Shown one piece after another: positions 17,464-26,038 of a DNA stretch of 64,000 nt (the stretch's first letter is position 1; each line of letters opens with the position of its first letter). The stretch spans positions 1 through 64,000 of the forward strand of contig JBBRCE010000009.1 of NCBI GenBank assembly GCA_038205115.1. Reading direction: 5' to 3'. The notes under the pieces were generated by a model. That model saw only the letters and a program-made list of their open reading frames with translations, did no database searches and was not told the origin of the DNA. The DNA is from JBBRCE01 sp038205115 (GTDB lineage: Bacteria > Planctomycetota > Planctomycetia > Pirellulales > JBBRCE01). The position numbers were made by a program, and so were the translations under genes.

Positions 17464-18348
17464 TCAGCGCGATGACTTTTTCTGCAGGTGTGCATCGAAG
17501 AATTCGAAGAGTGCTTCGTTGGCGCGCTTCTGGTCGTCGCCTTTGAAACCGTGCCCCGCGCCTGGCAGCGTCAGCAACGAGGCTTCGACATCGGCCGCCT
17601 TAAGCTTATCGACCATCCACTGCGCCTGCTCCAGGGCAACGTAGCGATCCTCCGTGCCCTGGACGCACAGAGTCGGGGCGGCTTGCGGTGTGACCCAGTA
17701 TAACGGGCTGGCCAAAATGTGCTGATGGAGCGCCTGCTGGAGATTTCCACCTAAGAACATGGGCAGCACTTCGGCCGCATCGACGCTTTTATCGTACGAT
17801 TTGGTGAAATCCGACGGGCCGTAAAAATTCACGACGCAACTCACATCGCTCGAGACGCCGGGATTGTCGTCGCCTTCGAACTGCTTGACGCCTGATGTTA
17901 CGCCCAGGAATTGCGCCAGATGCCCGCCGGCCGATCCGCCGGTGACGCCGATGCGCTGCGGATCGATTTTGTATTGTTTTGCGTTAACCCTGAGCCAACG
18001 AACGGCCGCTTTGCAGTCGTAAACGGCGGCCGGAAACGGATACTTGGGAGCCAGCCGATAGGTGACGCTGGCCGCCACATAGCCGCGCGCGGCCAACTGT
18101 TTGCACAAGCCGTCGTAGCTTTCTCGATTGCCGGCGCGAAAGCCTCCGCCGTGGATGCAAAGCACCGCCGGAAATGGCCCCTCGCCCTGGGGCTGCGCAA
18201 TATCGAGTTGCAGATGCTGCTGATCGGGATTCGCGTATTCGACCTTTGGCGTCCAGATGATCTGCTCGGACTCGGCAGCGTCAAGCGACGCCAACTTCCA
18301 GGAGCAGATCACGACGAAGCTGGTCAGGAGAAACAGCCACTTGTGCAT
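17464..18348 (-). CDS. Secreted alpha/beta hydrolase (BD-FAE type esterase)
   Basis: A 294-residue protein with a signal peptide (MHKWLFLLTSFVVICSWKLA). The oxyanion motif HGGGF, the nucleophile in GVTGGSAGGHLAQFLG, the acid in QGTEDRYVALEQ and the His in PGAGHGFKGDD form a complete catalytic triad of the hormone-sensitive-lipase/BD-FAE class. Many relatives remove acetyl or feruloyl groups from plant or algal polysaccharides, which fits the sulfatase and golvesin-type enzyme nearby. The start at 18348 is chosen because the signal peptide begins there. It is followed closely by an aldo/keto reductase gene. Confidence 0.9.
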   Translation of the reverse strand: MHKWLFLLTSFVVICSWKLASLDAAESEQIIWTPKVEYANPDQQHLQLDIAQPQGEGPFPAVLCIHGGGFRAGNRESYDGLCKQLAARGYVAASVTYRLAPKYPFPAAVYDCKAAVRWLRVNAKQYKIDPQRIGVTGGSAGGHLAQFLGVTSGVKQFEGDDNPGVSSDVSCVVNFYGPSDFTKSYDKSVDAAEVLPMFLGGNLQQALHQHILASPLYWVTPQAAPTLCVQGTEDRYVALEQAQWMVDKLKAADVEASLLTLPGAGHGFKGDDQKRANEALFEFFDAHLQKKSSR

Positions 18349-18424
18349 AGTATTTACTCGCTGATTGGGCATGGCAACGCGGTGCCGGGGTCGGTTTGCC
18401 GATTGTACCACACGGCATGCTCCG

Positions 18425-19906
18425 TCACTCGCTGGCCTCTGGCGATGAGTCGGTGACCACTTGTTTTCCGATGACTAGCCCCAGCGTCCGCATCTTGGCG
18501 CGTAAGGTATTGCGTGAGACGCCCAATCGCTCGGAGGCTTCGACCTGGTTGCCATCGGCGTGGCGAAGCACCTCGCCCAGCACGATACGATCAACCAGCG
18601 TATGTACTTCGTGATAGATCTCGTTGTTGGCGCTGGCCAACAGCCGTCGTACCAGCGGAGTGATCTCGCCGTGAGTTTCCAAAATGGCAGTGGCGGCGGC
18701 TTCTGCCCTCGGCCACTCGGTTGGCGTTCCGCGCCGCACAGCGTCGGGCAAGCATTCGGGCGTAATGATTTCGCTGGTGGCATGCACCAGGCCAAACTTG
18801 ACGGCATTTTGCAATTCGCGGACGTTGCCGGGCCAAGAATGGCCGAGCATCATTTGCAACGCGGTGGGCGAAATCGAATGGACTTTTTTGCCGAGCTCGC
18901 TGCTGAAGCGTTTGAGAAAATAGTCCAACAAAAGTGGGATGTCTTCCAGACGGTAACGCAGTGGCGGCAGCCGAATGGCCAAAACGTTAATTCGGTAGAA
19001 CAGGTCTTGGCGAAATCGATCTTGCGTGACCAGTTCTTCCAGATTTTTGTTCGTTGCGGCAATCAGCCGGACGTCGGTGCGAATGGTTTCGTTACCACCG
19101 AGCCGCTCGAACTGCTGCTCCTGCAGCACGCGCAACACTTTGGCCTGCGTGGTCGGCGTCATATCGCCTAATTCGTCGAGAAACAGCGTGCCTTGGTGGG
19201 CTTGCTCGAACTTGCCGATCCGCTGCCGATCCGCGCCGGTAAACGCGCCGCGTTCGTGCCCAAACAATTCGCTTTCGAGCAGTGTTTCGGGAATCGCGGC
19301 GCAATTGATCGACAGAAATGGCTGTTGGCTACGGCGGCTATGTTGACAGATGGCCCTAGCGATCAACTCTTTGCCAGTGCCGCTTTCGCCCAACAGCAGC
19401 ACGGTGACGTTCTGGGGCGCGATGCGGCCGATGGCTTTGAAAACTTCGTTCATGGCCGTCGATCGACCGACAATCCGCTCGCCGCTAACCGCATCCGAAT
19501 CCGCTGAATCATCGGCTGCAACCATCGCCGGCACGCGACTCAGCACACTCAGTTCGATCGCGCGGCCGACGACCTCGCGCAATTGATGCAAATCCACCGG
19601 CTTGAGCAGATACTCAAATGCGCCTTGCTTCATCGCTTCGATGGCCGTTTCGGTGGTGCCGTGAGCCGTAATCACAATCACCGGCAGCCGCGGTTGCAGC
19701 AACTGAATGGATTTGTAGGCATCCAGGCCCGACATGTCGGGCAGTTTGATATCCAGAATCACCGCATCCGGCGGCGCATTGCGAATGCTTTCGATGCCAC
19801 TCAGAGCGGTCAAGGCCGACGAGACTTGCAGTGCATCGCTCTCCAAGCCTTTGCGCAGCGAATACTGCACGTTCGGCTCATCGTCAATCACCAGTAACCG
19901 TGGCAT
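18425..19906 (-). CDS. Sigma-54-dependent NtrC-family response regulator
   Basis: A 493-residue regulator with three modules. A receiver domain (MPRLLVIDDEPNVQYSLRKG; phosphorylatable Asp52 in VILDIKLPDMSG) is followed by a sigma-54 activator AAA+ domain with Walker A LLGESGTGKE, GAFTGA intact (HERGAFTGAD) and the VRLIAATNKNLEE and WPGNVRELQNA segments. The C-terminus is a Fis-type helix-turn-helix (NQVEASERLGVSRNTLRAKMR). When phosphorylated by a histidine kinase it should activate sigma-54 promoters. No kinase gene lies next to it, so it is an orphan within this window. The upstream frame to 20071 has no domain content, so the start is placed at 19906. Confidence 0.94.
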   Translation of the reverse strand: MPRLLVIDDEPNVQYSLRKGLESDALQVSSALTALSGIESIRNAPPDAVILDIKLPDMSGLDAYKSIQLLQPRLPVIVITAHGTTETAIEAMKQGAFEYLLKPVDLHQLREVVGRAIELSVLSRVPAMVAADDSADSDAVSGERIVGRSTAMNEVFKAIGRIAPQNVTVLLLGESGTGKELIARAICQHSRRSQQPFLSINCAAIPETLLESELFGHERGAFTGADRQRIGKFEQAHQGTLFLDELGDMTPTTQAKVLRVLQEQQFERLGGNETIRTDVRLIAATNKNLEELVTQDRFRQDLFYRINVLAIRLPPLRYRLEDIPLLLDYFLKRFSSELGKKVHSISPTALQMMLGHSWPGNVRELQNAVKFGLVHATSEIITPECLPDAVRRGTPTEWPRAEAAATAILETHGEITPLVRRLLASANNEIYHEVHTLVDRIVLGEVLRHADGNQVEASERLGVSRNTLRAKMRTLGLVIGKQVVTDSSPEASE

Positions 19907-20094
19907 GTGAACGCTTGCAGTTGGACGGAGAAACACCAGATTGCGAAAAACGGCCGCCACGGTACGACCGGGCGATGGCCGCCCATCGATTTTAGCGATC
20001 ACAGCCGCGCCGTCAGCCAGCGTTCTGAAAGAATTTGCCCGAATTCCGCCCGGGCGTTGGCAGGTTGGCATGACTGCGCGATTGCCGACCGTGG

Positions 20095-20445
20095 CTATCT
20101 GCTGCGCCCGCGGAATTGCTCGGCCGGATACTTGACGGCGTTCTTTTTCATTTTGCCGATCAAGGCTTCGGCCAAATCGATTTCCAAAGCGTTGGCCATT
20201 GCCAGCGCGTAACTGACCACATCGGCCAGTTCGTCAGCAACCTCGGCCTTGGCTTGCGGCTGCGAGGCAATCTCTTGCGATTGCTGCGCGTCGATCCACT
20301 GAAAATGCTCCATTAACTCGGCCGCCTCAATGGCCAGCGACATCGCCAAATTCTTAGGCGAGTGGAACTGCTGCCAATCGCGCTCGGCAACGAACGTCGC
20401 CACCAGCTGCTTCAACTGCGCGACGGTTGTTTGCTGGTCCGACAT
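20095..20445 (-). CDS. MazG-like nucleotide pyrophosphohydrolase
   Basis: A 116-residue all-helical protein starting MSDQQTTVAQLKQLVATF. It has the MazG-type metal site: EAAELMEHFQW (the ExxE part) and DELADVVSYALAMAN (the ExxD part). The FVAERDWQQFHSPKNLA opening is typical of the short MazG-like proteins related to dCTPase and RS21-C6. It would hydrolyse a nucleoside triphosphate to the monophosphate and pyrophosphate, cleaning damaged or non-canonical nucleotides. It lies 23 bases after the anti-sigma factor gene on the same strand and may be the last gene of that unit. Confidence 0.88.
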   Translation of the reverse strand: MSDQQTTVAQLKQLVATFVAERDWQQFHSPKNLAMSLAIEAAELMEHFQWIDAQQSQEIASQPQAKAEVADELADVVSYALAMANALEIDLAEALIGKMKKNAVKYPAEQFRGRSR

Positions 20446-20468
20446 GAAGAGCGCCGCGACGCCAAGGG

Positions 20469-21344
20469 CTAAGTCAAACCGCCCAAGCGATTGTTGAGAT
20501 ACTGACGATACGTGTTGGCATCGCCTTGGACAACCAGCACGTAAACCAGGCCCTTGCTCTGCCAACAGCCGACGCTGAGATTGGCGGTTTCCGAAAGCGG
20601 ATCGCCGGGCGGGCCGATTGCCAAATTTACGGCGCTGGTCCGCATCACGAATAGCGTGGCACGCGGACTGCCGGGGCGAGAAAGATCGTAAACGGCCGCC
20701 GCGTGCCCCGTCAGTTGCGTGGCATCCGTCAAACGAACCGGCGACACGACTTGCTTCGACGGCGGAAATTTCTGCGCCAAATCTAAATCGCCCGTCCAGG
20801 CGTCACGGGCCATGACCTGCAAATGCCACTCGGCCGCTTGCGAAGCAAGTTGCCCTTCGTCGATGATGGCCGCACGGCCATTGAGATGCGCCCAATAACC
20901 AATGCCGCAGACCGCCACCAGCAAACTTGCGGCCAGCGCCCAGCGGAGCGGATGCCAGCCGCGCGCCGCAGGCGATAAGCCACTTGCCGCAGGCGATAAG
21001 CCACTTGCGGGCGCAACAAGGCAACCGGAACTTTCGGAAGCTGACGCCGCTGCAACCGCAATATCCACGGCCGCTGTCGGCCCAACGCAAACTGGCCCAG
21101 CGCTAACTGGCACAGCGCTAATTGGCATCGCGGCGATCAGTCGCTCGGCCAGTCCGGCCGGCACAGGCAGGTCGTGCATGACGCGGACAATTCTCGCGTC
21201 AAACGATTGGATTCGCTGGTAGATCATCCGCGTGTGGGCATCGGAGCTGACCGCTTCGGCCGCTTCAAGCAACTCGGGCGATTGCAAGTCGTCGCTACAG
21301 GGACGACAGGCATCCAGGGCCATAAGGATGTCGGAATTTTTCAT
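20469..21344 (-). CDS. Probable membrane anti-sigma factor
   Basis: A 291-residue protein with one central transmembrane helix (WALAASLLVAVCGIGYWA, around residue 135-152), an N-terminal cytoplasmic part and a C-terminal periplasmic part. It lies directly after the ECF sigma factor gene, the standard place for an anti-sigma factor. The N-terminal CRPC does not give a clear zinc-binding ZAS motif, so the fold is inferred from position and topology. Residues about 85-130 are low-complexity and encoded by short DNA repeats, including two tandem 21-bp copies (CGCAGGCGATAAGCCACTTGC) that give ASGLSPA twice. These may vary in number between strains. Confidence 0.7.
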   Translation of the reverse strand: MKNSDILMALDACRPCSDDLQSPELLEAAEAVSSDAHTRMIYQRIQSFDARIVRVMHDLPVPAGLAERLIAAMPISAVPVSAGPVCVGPTAAVDIAVAAASASESSGCLVAPASGLSPAASGLSPAARGWHPLRWALAASLLVAVCGIGYWAHLNGRAAIIDEGQLASQAAEWHLQVMARDAWTGDLDLAQKFPPSKQVVSPVRLTDATQLTGHAAAVYDLSRPGSPRATLFVMRTSAVNLAIGPPGDPLSETANLSVGCWQSKGLVYVLVVQGDANTYRQYLNNRLGGLT

Positions 21345-21373
21345 TGCTGCGCTACTCGCATCCGCGGCTCGGA

Positions 21374-22024
21374 CTAAGGGCGACTCGCCGAGGCGAGGCT
21401 CACTGACTGGGGAACTTGCAAATCCACGAGTTGCGACCGCAGTTGGCTTTTTGCCCGCGAGAGCCGGCTCATCACCGTGCCGATGGGCAATTGCAGCTTT
21501 TCCGCGATCTCACGATACGAACATTCTTCGAAATAGAACAAGAGCAAAACCACGCGCGACTCTTCACCCAACGCTCCGAGCGCCATCTGCAGTTGCTCGC
21601 CGTCCACTTCCCAATCGTCGGTTGACGATTCGGCAATGTCCGCGGCATCGATCTGAAAATCTGCTAGCGATGCCGGCACTTGCTTGCTGCTGGCCCGCAG
21701 AAACGCATGCCGCAACACGGTAAACAACCAACCTCGCACCGCGCGCGGATCGCGAAGCTGCTCCAGCTTACGATGCGCCAGCAAAAAGGTCTGCTGGCAG
21801 AGATCTTCCGCGTCATGGCTCGAACCGCTCAGCCGATACGCGTAGCGAAAGATCACCGCATGATGCTCTTGGATCAACGCTTCCACACTGGGCAGCGGCA
21901 GATCGGCGGCAGCAGGCGGCAAACAACAACCCTCAGGGTCGCTGTCAGCATCCACGCCCGTCAATCGGCTGGCAGACGTCGCGCTCGGCAAAGCTCCGCC
22001 AGCAATCATGGAATCTCGCGTCAT
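21374..22024 (-). CDS. ECF sigma-70 family RNA polymerase sigma factor
   Basis: A 216-residue sigma factor from ATG 22024. Region 2 is clear (HHAVIFRYAYRLSGSSHDAEDLCQQTFLLAH, which I cite by its first and last words HHAVIFRYAY and DLCQQTFLLA), with the RGWLFTVLRHAFL segment after it. Region 4 is a helix-turn-helix with YREIAEKLQLPIGTVMSRL. It should direct polymerase to a small set of promoters when released by its anti-sigma factor, whose gene starts 29 bases downstream. The first 50 residues, before region 2, are an acidic unstructured extension. The signal sensed is unknown. Confidence 0.92.
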   Translation of the reverse strand: MTRDSMIAGGALPSATSASRLTGVDADSDPEGCCLPPAAADLPLPSVEALIQEHHAVIFRYAYRLSGSSHDAEDLCQQTFLLAHRKLEQLRDPRAVRGWLFTVLRHAFLRASSKQVPASLADFQIDAADIAESSTDDWEVDGEQLQMALGALGEESRVVLLLFYFEECSYREIAEKLQLPIGTVMSRLSRAKSQLRSQLVDLQVPQSVSLASASRP

Positions 22025-22288
22025 ATCGTTTCGCCTGAGACTAACAATTAAGAGACGACACGGGTTCATTTTATTCCCGGCCCCGGCCGAAATGTCTCGC
22101 TGCCAGCGGGGTCGCCTGCAATATTTTACGAAAATTGCCAGCGTTTTTGTGAGAAAATCGGAATAACCGCTCAACTTTGAGGCTCTCAAACGGTAGGGCC
22201 GGATTATGGCGCACGCCGCGCCATGGCGTAATCAGATGCCGCTGGCCCGCATCGTCGTCCATTCACCCGCGGAATTAGGAGTTCGGTT

Positions 22289-22684
22289 ATGAAAATGTTG
22301 CTCTGTTTGATGGCCGTTATCGGTTTGAGTTTCTTCACCACTGGTTGCGAAACCGCCAAAACTGACGCTGACAAGTCCAAGGAAGCCGTGAAGACGGGTG
22401 GCGAAAAGGCCAGCGACAAAATGAAGGAAGGCGCGGACGCCGCCAAAAAAGAGATGAAGGCTGACGCCAGCGCAATGAAGAAAGATGGCGAGGCTGCCAT
22501 GGAAAAGATGAAAAACGCAGGCGAATCCGCCAAAGCCAAGATTGATCAAAAGGCTGAAGAAGCCAAAACCGAAATCGACAAAGGCTTGAAAAAGGGCGAG
22601 GATCTGCTGCAGCCCGCAAAGAAGACCGATCCGGAACCCGATCCCCTGGCCGCGCCGGCCCCGACGCCAACGCCAACCAAGTAG
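22289..22684 (+). CDS. LEA-like amphipathic-helix lipoprotein
   Basis: A 131-residue predicted lipoprotein: MKMLLCLMAVIGLSFFTTGC gives a signal peptide with lipobox TTGC. About 80 residues then repeat an 11-residue-like pattern of Lys, Glu, Ala, Asp and Met (SKEAVKTGGEKASDKMKEGA), an amphipathic helix like those of late-embryogenesis-abundant or apolipophorin-type proteins. The tail is Pro/Thr-rich (APAPTPTPTK). Such proteins may protect membranes during drying or stress, but that is inference. It lies next to the divergent ECF sigma gene and could be one of its targets. A strong hairpin terminator follows. Confidence 0.8.
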   Translation: MKMLLCLMAVIGLSFFTTGCETAKTDADKSKEAVKTGGEKASDKMKEGADAAKKEMKADASAMKKDGEAAMEKMKNAGESAKAKIDQKAEEAKTEIDKGLKKGEDLLQPAKKTDPEPDPLAAPAPTPTPTK

Positions 22685-22719
22685 TTCATGTCGTTATCGG
22701 ACACGGACTAAAAAAATCA

Positions 22720-22765
22720 CACAGCGAGCAGTCGCGCCGCTTGCGCCTGCTCGCTGTGCTCGTTT
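22720..22765 (+). terminator. Rho-independent terminator, probably bidirectional
   Basis: CACAGCGAGCAG (22720-22731) pairs with CTGCTCGCTGTG (22747-22758), and within the loop GCGC pairs with GCGC, giving a long near-perfect stem. CTCGTTTT follows on the plus strand and AAAAAA precedes on the left, so it can stop both the lipoprotein transcript and the minus-strand transcript coming from the AAA+/PspA genes. Confidence 0.85.
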
Positions 22766-22799
22766 TAAGCTGTGCTCGTTTTAAGCTGTGTTCGTTGAA
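22753..22799. repeat. 16-bp tandem repeat, about three copies
   Basis: GCTGTGCTCGTTTTAA occurs twice without mismatch (22753-22768, 22769-22784), and a degenerate third copy (GCTGTGTTCGTTGAA) follows to 22799. The first copy overlaps the right arm and T-run of the terminator, so the repeat duplicates the T-rich tail. Confidence 0.85.
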
Positions 22800-22807
22800 C
22801 GCCTGAC

Positions 22808-23098
22808 TTATCCGCGGAATTTGAATTTCGGCCGCGAACTTTGCATGGCGTGCATGACTTGCATCATGTCGTAGGCCGTCAGTTCGCAAAGCAACTCGGT
22901 CACCTTGGCGTGTAATCCCGGTTCGAGTTGCGGCTCGATTTCTTGCATCAGCTTGCCCAACCGCTCTTCTTGCGCTTTGAGTTCCGAGTCGTCGATGCGG
23001 CCAGCGGCCACAGCCGTCAAAAACGAATCCAAACGCCGGGCTTTATCTTCCAGCATGGGCAGTTTGGTTTGCGGGTCGAACCATTGCGATTGAGCCAT
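22808..23098 (-). CDS. Small helical protein of unknown function
   Basis: A 96-residue, cytosolic, helix-rich protein with ATG start and AAGGA upstream (in AAGGAACGACGTC). The sequence reads as three to four amphipathic helices (LEDKARRLDSFLTAVA, EERLGKLMQEIEPQLE, KVTELLCELTAYDMMQVMH). I do not recognise the family. It follows the AAA+ ATPase gene on the same strand and is the last gene before the terminator, so it is probably a partner of the AAA+/PspA pair. Confidence 0.7.
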   Translation of the reverse strand: MAQSQWFDPQTKLPMLEDKARRLDSFLTAVAAGRIDDSELKAQEERLGKLMQEIEPQLEPGLHAKVTELLCELTAYDMMQVMHAMQSSRPKFKFRG

Positions 23099-23109
23099 GA
23101 CGTCGTTCC

Positions 23110-23203
23110 TTAACTAAGTGTGCGTAATTTCTTTTCGTATTCACTCACGCGATGGGCCAATTGCTGGCCCGATCGATCCGCCTTCGCCAACTGCCGATTT
23201 CGA
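23110..23203 (-). other. Coding-like frame just beyond the AAA+ stop codon
   Basis: Between the AAA+ stop (23204) and the next gene, the +1 frame reads IDRNRQLAKADRSGQQLAHR and continues VSEYEKKLRTLS to a TAA at 23110-23112. It is charged and helix-forming and would extend the AAA+ C-terminus (IRQLLEH) smoothly. Either the AAA+ gene has a frameshift near its end, or this is a short remnant. No start codon with a ribosome binding site is visible. Confidence 0.35.
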
Positions 23204-25072
23204 TCAATGTTCCAACAGTTGACGAATTGCCACCATCCGCTCCTGCAAAACGGCGCGCCCGTCAGGCAACGCAATTCGCTCTCGCCAGGCAGGCGTCAGA
23301 AAACTCTGTTGCGTGCATTCCAGCACCGCTGCCAATTCCTGCAATTCTTTTTCTAATCCCTGAGCCGAGGGGATGAACTCTTCCAGGGCTTGCTCCAAGT
23401 CTGCGCGCTGGAGTTCGCCACGCCCGGCGGCCAGCACCGTGCGTTTGGCCGCCAGAATGATGCTTTCGATATCCGCCCCGCTAAGTTTCCGCTCGGGCGA
23501 AACATTCGGCACCGCGTCCGCGGCCAGCGGCAGTTTGTTTTTCTTGGCCAAAATGGTGAACATGGTGCGAATTTCCGGCTCGGCTTGCGGATAGAACAGC
23601 GGAATATGCACCTCGGCGCGGCCCTGCCGTTTGAGATCGATGGGCAGCAAATCCGGTCGCGAGGTGAGCAGCATCCAAATGATTTGCCCGCGATATTGCG
23701 TGTTGCCCATTTGCGCGGCGATCATCGAAAACACGCGGGCCGACGTGCCTGAATCACCGTCGGATTGGCGATTGCCGAGCGCCGCGTCGGCCTCGTCGAT
23801 GATCACCACCACCGGTCCCAGCGATCGCAACACGCCCAGCACTTGTTGCAAGTTGCCTTCAGTTTCGCCGACGTATTTGGAGCGGAAATTTCGCAGCACC
23901 ACGCAAGGAATGCCGATCGAGCCCGCGTAACATTCTGCCATGAACGTCTTGCCGGTGCCGACGGGGCCGGAGATCAGATAACCCATTGGCGCGATGTCCA
24001 GCCGGCCGCGCGTGATCCAATCGGCATCGTCTTTGAGGCGTTTTTTGGCTTCGTCTTGGCCCACCAGCAGATCGAGCGTGTGCGGCGGTTCGATGAATTC
24101 CACTAGGTCCGAGCATTGCCGCTCGATCATGGTTTTTTTCAATTCGCGAAAACGCTTCACGTCGACGCGTCGCTCCGCCTTGGCGGCTTGCGCCAGCACC
24201 ACGTCCAGATTGATCAAACTCAGTCCGTTGGACATGTCGGCCAGTTGCTCGGCCGAAAAATCGCTAATCTTGGCGAGGTCCGCGCCGGCGGAAGTGGACT
24301 GGCTGAATTTCAATCGCTCGGCTCGCGATGGCAGTGGAATTTCGATGGCGGCCACGTGCGGACTCTGCACCAAACGGTCGCTAACTTCCGATAGCCGATC
24401 CGCCACCAGGCAAAACGCCATGTTGGCGCGCTTGATGTGCGGGTTCTGCGCCCAACTCAGAAAACGCACCAATCGTGCGCCGCCGCCGCGGGCCAGCGAA
24501 TCCAAATCGCTCGAAGGCACCAAATACTGCGCATACTCAAAAATCAGCGCCATGCTCTTCCGCGTGGCCGCATCGTCCATCAGGCTGCGTTCGATCAGGT
24601 TATCCAGCAGCGGCAAAATCTTATCCGGCTCGCGCGGCCAATTGCCCGGTTCGCCCCAGCGGGCAGCAAGAAATTGCACCATTTTCCGCAGCCGGTCGGC
24701 GTCAGCGCCGGTCCGTGGCTGCAAACCGCGGCTGAGATCGTGCCCAAGCACTAAATCCCAATTGCCAAAAACCTGTGTCGCCAAAAAATCCGACAGCGAG
24801 ACGTAATTATTCTCGCCACCGCCGGGACAATAAATCAGATCGTGTACATTGCCGTGCAGCACAAACAGGCAGGTGGTGCCCGAGAAGTACAGATCGGCCA
24901 GTTCTTTCGCCCAAGCCGGATACCAATCGGGCCAGCGCGGGACCGAGGCGGAGATTCCGGGAGATGCGTGTGATGCCGAGATTTCAGACACAAAAGCGCA
25001 GTCAGCAATTAGGCGGCGGCGAGATCGAAACCGGGAAAAACGTGCGAACGTGACCGTCGCGCGCGGCGACAA
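23204..25072 (-). CDS. Two-module AAA+ ATPase linked to a PspA homologue
   Basis: 622 residues. The C-terminal half (about 335-560) is an intact AAA module of the FtsH/Vps4/CDC48 group: Walker A SGPVGTGKTF, Walker B VVVIIDEADAA, and the typical closing helix segment RKLSGADIESIILAAKR. The N-terminal half (SGTTCLFVLHGNVHDLIYC onwards) looks like a degenerate ATPase-like module without a clear Walker A. A linker (EFIEPPHTLDLLVGQDEAKK) joins them. AAA enzymes of this type remodel or unfold proteins with ATP. It lies 49 bases after a PspA/IM30 gene, so that protein is the likely substrate. The start is uncertain: TTG 25072 gives the longest frame, GTG 24991 is an alternative, and neither has a good ribosome binding site. 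Confidence 0.85.
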   Translation of the reverse strand: MSPRATVTFARFSRFRSRRRLIADCAFVSEISASHASPGISASVPRWPDWYPAWAKELADLYFSGTTCLFVLHGNVHDLIYCPGGGENNYVSLSDFLATQVFGNWDLVLGHDLSRGLQPRTGADADRLRKMVQFLAARWGEPGNWPREPDKILPLLDNLIERSLMDDAATRKSMALIFEYAQYLVPSSDLDSLARGGGARLVRFLSWAQNPHIKRANMAFCLVADRLSEVSDRLVQSPHVAAIEIPLPSRAERLKFSQSTSAGADLAKISDFSAEQLADMSNGLSLINLDVVLAQAAKAERRVDVKRFRELKKTMIERQCSDLVEFIEPPHTLDLLVGQDEAKKRLKDDADWITRGRLDIAPMGYLISGPVGTGKTFMAECYAGSIGIPCVVLRNFRSKYVGETEGNLQQVLGVLRSLGPVVVIIDEADAALGNRQSDGDSGTSARVFSMIAAQMGNTQYRGQIIWMLLTSRPDLLPIDLKRQGRAEVHIPLFYPQAEPEIRTMFTILAKKNKLPLAADAVPNVSPERKLSGADIESIILAAKRTVLAAGRGELQRADLEQALEEFIPSAQGLEKELQELAAVLECTQQSFLTPAWRERIALPDGRAVLQERMVAIRQLLEH

Positions 25073-25121
25073 TCTGCGTGTGGCCGGGGTGGCGTGGACC
25101 GGCTACACGTGACCGCACAAC

Positions 25122-25871
25122 CTAGGTTTGCGTTTGCGTGGCCTTGGTTGGACCGAGTTCCTTGGCAGTCGCCGAGTTTTGCACGGTAGCCGGTGTGGCC
25201 AAGCCCATCTGGGCTTCAAAGTCCTTGAGCGCCTGATCGGCCATCACGTTTTCCATGGCCTGTTCTTTTTTAATGTCCTCCAGACCTTGGCCGGAGAGGT
25301 CGGCGGCGACGCGCGCTTTGGCGCGGTTCAAGCCGATCTTGTCTTGGATGTTTTGTTCGATCTGACCGAAGTCGGTGGTTACGTCAAAATTGAAACTGGT
25401 GGCCAGCTTGCTCATTTCTGCTTCGGCCCGGCTCATTTTCAAGTCGGCATCGTACTTTTGAATTTTCTCGCGCACGTCCTGCAATTTGCCGGTGGCGTGT
25501 TTGATTTTGGCGAGGTTATTGTTGTAGGCCTCTTCGTGCATTTTGAGTTGGCCCTGGTTCTCAGCCAATTGCTGCTTGGCCTTGTTCAACTCGATCACGA
25601 ATTTGCCGGCGGTATCGCGGTCGCCGGCGGTCAAATAGGCTTTAACCTTGGCCTCCAGCATGGTGCATTGCTGCTGATTGGAATCGACCTGGCGGGTGAC
25701 GCGTTCGACCAATGCGCGGTATTGTTCGAGGCCTTCGCGTCCTTCTTTGAGTTGGACCACAGCCGAGTCGTACTCGTACTGCATCTGGGCGATGGGATCG
25801 GCGGTCCAAAAAAAGTTGGCCACCTTGTTGAGTTGAGCCTTAAAAGCGCCCCAGATTTTTCCCAGAATCAT
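25122..25871 (-). CDS. PspA/IM30 (Vipp1) family membrane-remodelling protein
   Basis: A 249-residue protein from MILGKIWGAF. An N-terminal amphipathic helix is followed by long coiled coils (QMQYEYDSAVVQLKEGREGL, AKQQLAENQGQLKMHEEAYN) and a region like ELRRAKARVAADLSGQ, as in PspA/Vipp1. These proteins are bacterial relatives of ESCRT-III; they form rods and rings on membranes and protect or remodel them. Unusual is the immediate neighbour, a Vps4-like AAA+ ATPase, instead of the PspF/PspBC partners of enterobacteria. The start at 25871 is preferred to 25892 because the amphipathic helix begins there. The gene heads a minus-strand unit ending at the terminator near 22750. Confidence 0.88.
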   Translation of the reverse strand: MILGKIWGAFKAQLNKVANFFWTADPIAQMQYEYDSAVVQLKEGREGLEQYRALVERVTRQVDSNQQQCTMLEAKVKAYLTAGDRDTAGKFVIELNKAKQQLAENQGQLKMHEEAYNNNLAKIKHATGKLQDVREKIQKYDADLKMSRAEAEMSKLATSFNFDVTTDFGQIEQNIQDKIGLNRAKARVAADLSGQGLEDIKKEQAMENVMADQALKDFEAQMGLATPATVQNSATAKELGPTKATQTQT

Positions 25872-26038
25872 CGGCCACCGTTCCTTTCTCAATTGAAGGT
25901 CGCGTATCGACCATTCATGATGTTTTTATTGTTGCGTGCCGTCGTTGGTATAGCTTGCGGCGCGGCGATCTGTCAATGATTTTGAAAAACGTGTGCGCAG
26001 GATTGAACGTTTTCATATACACGCATCGCGCGGCGCCG

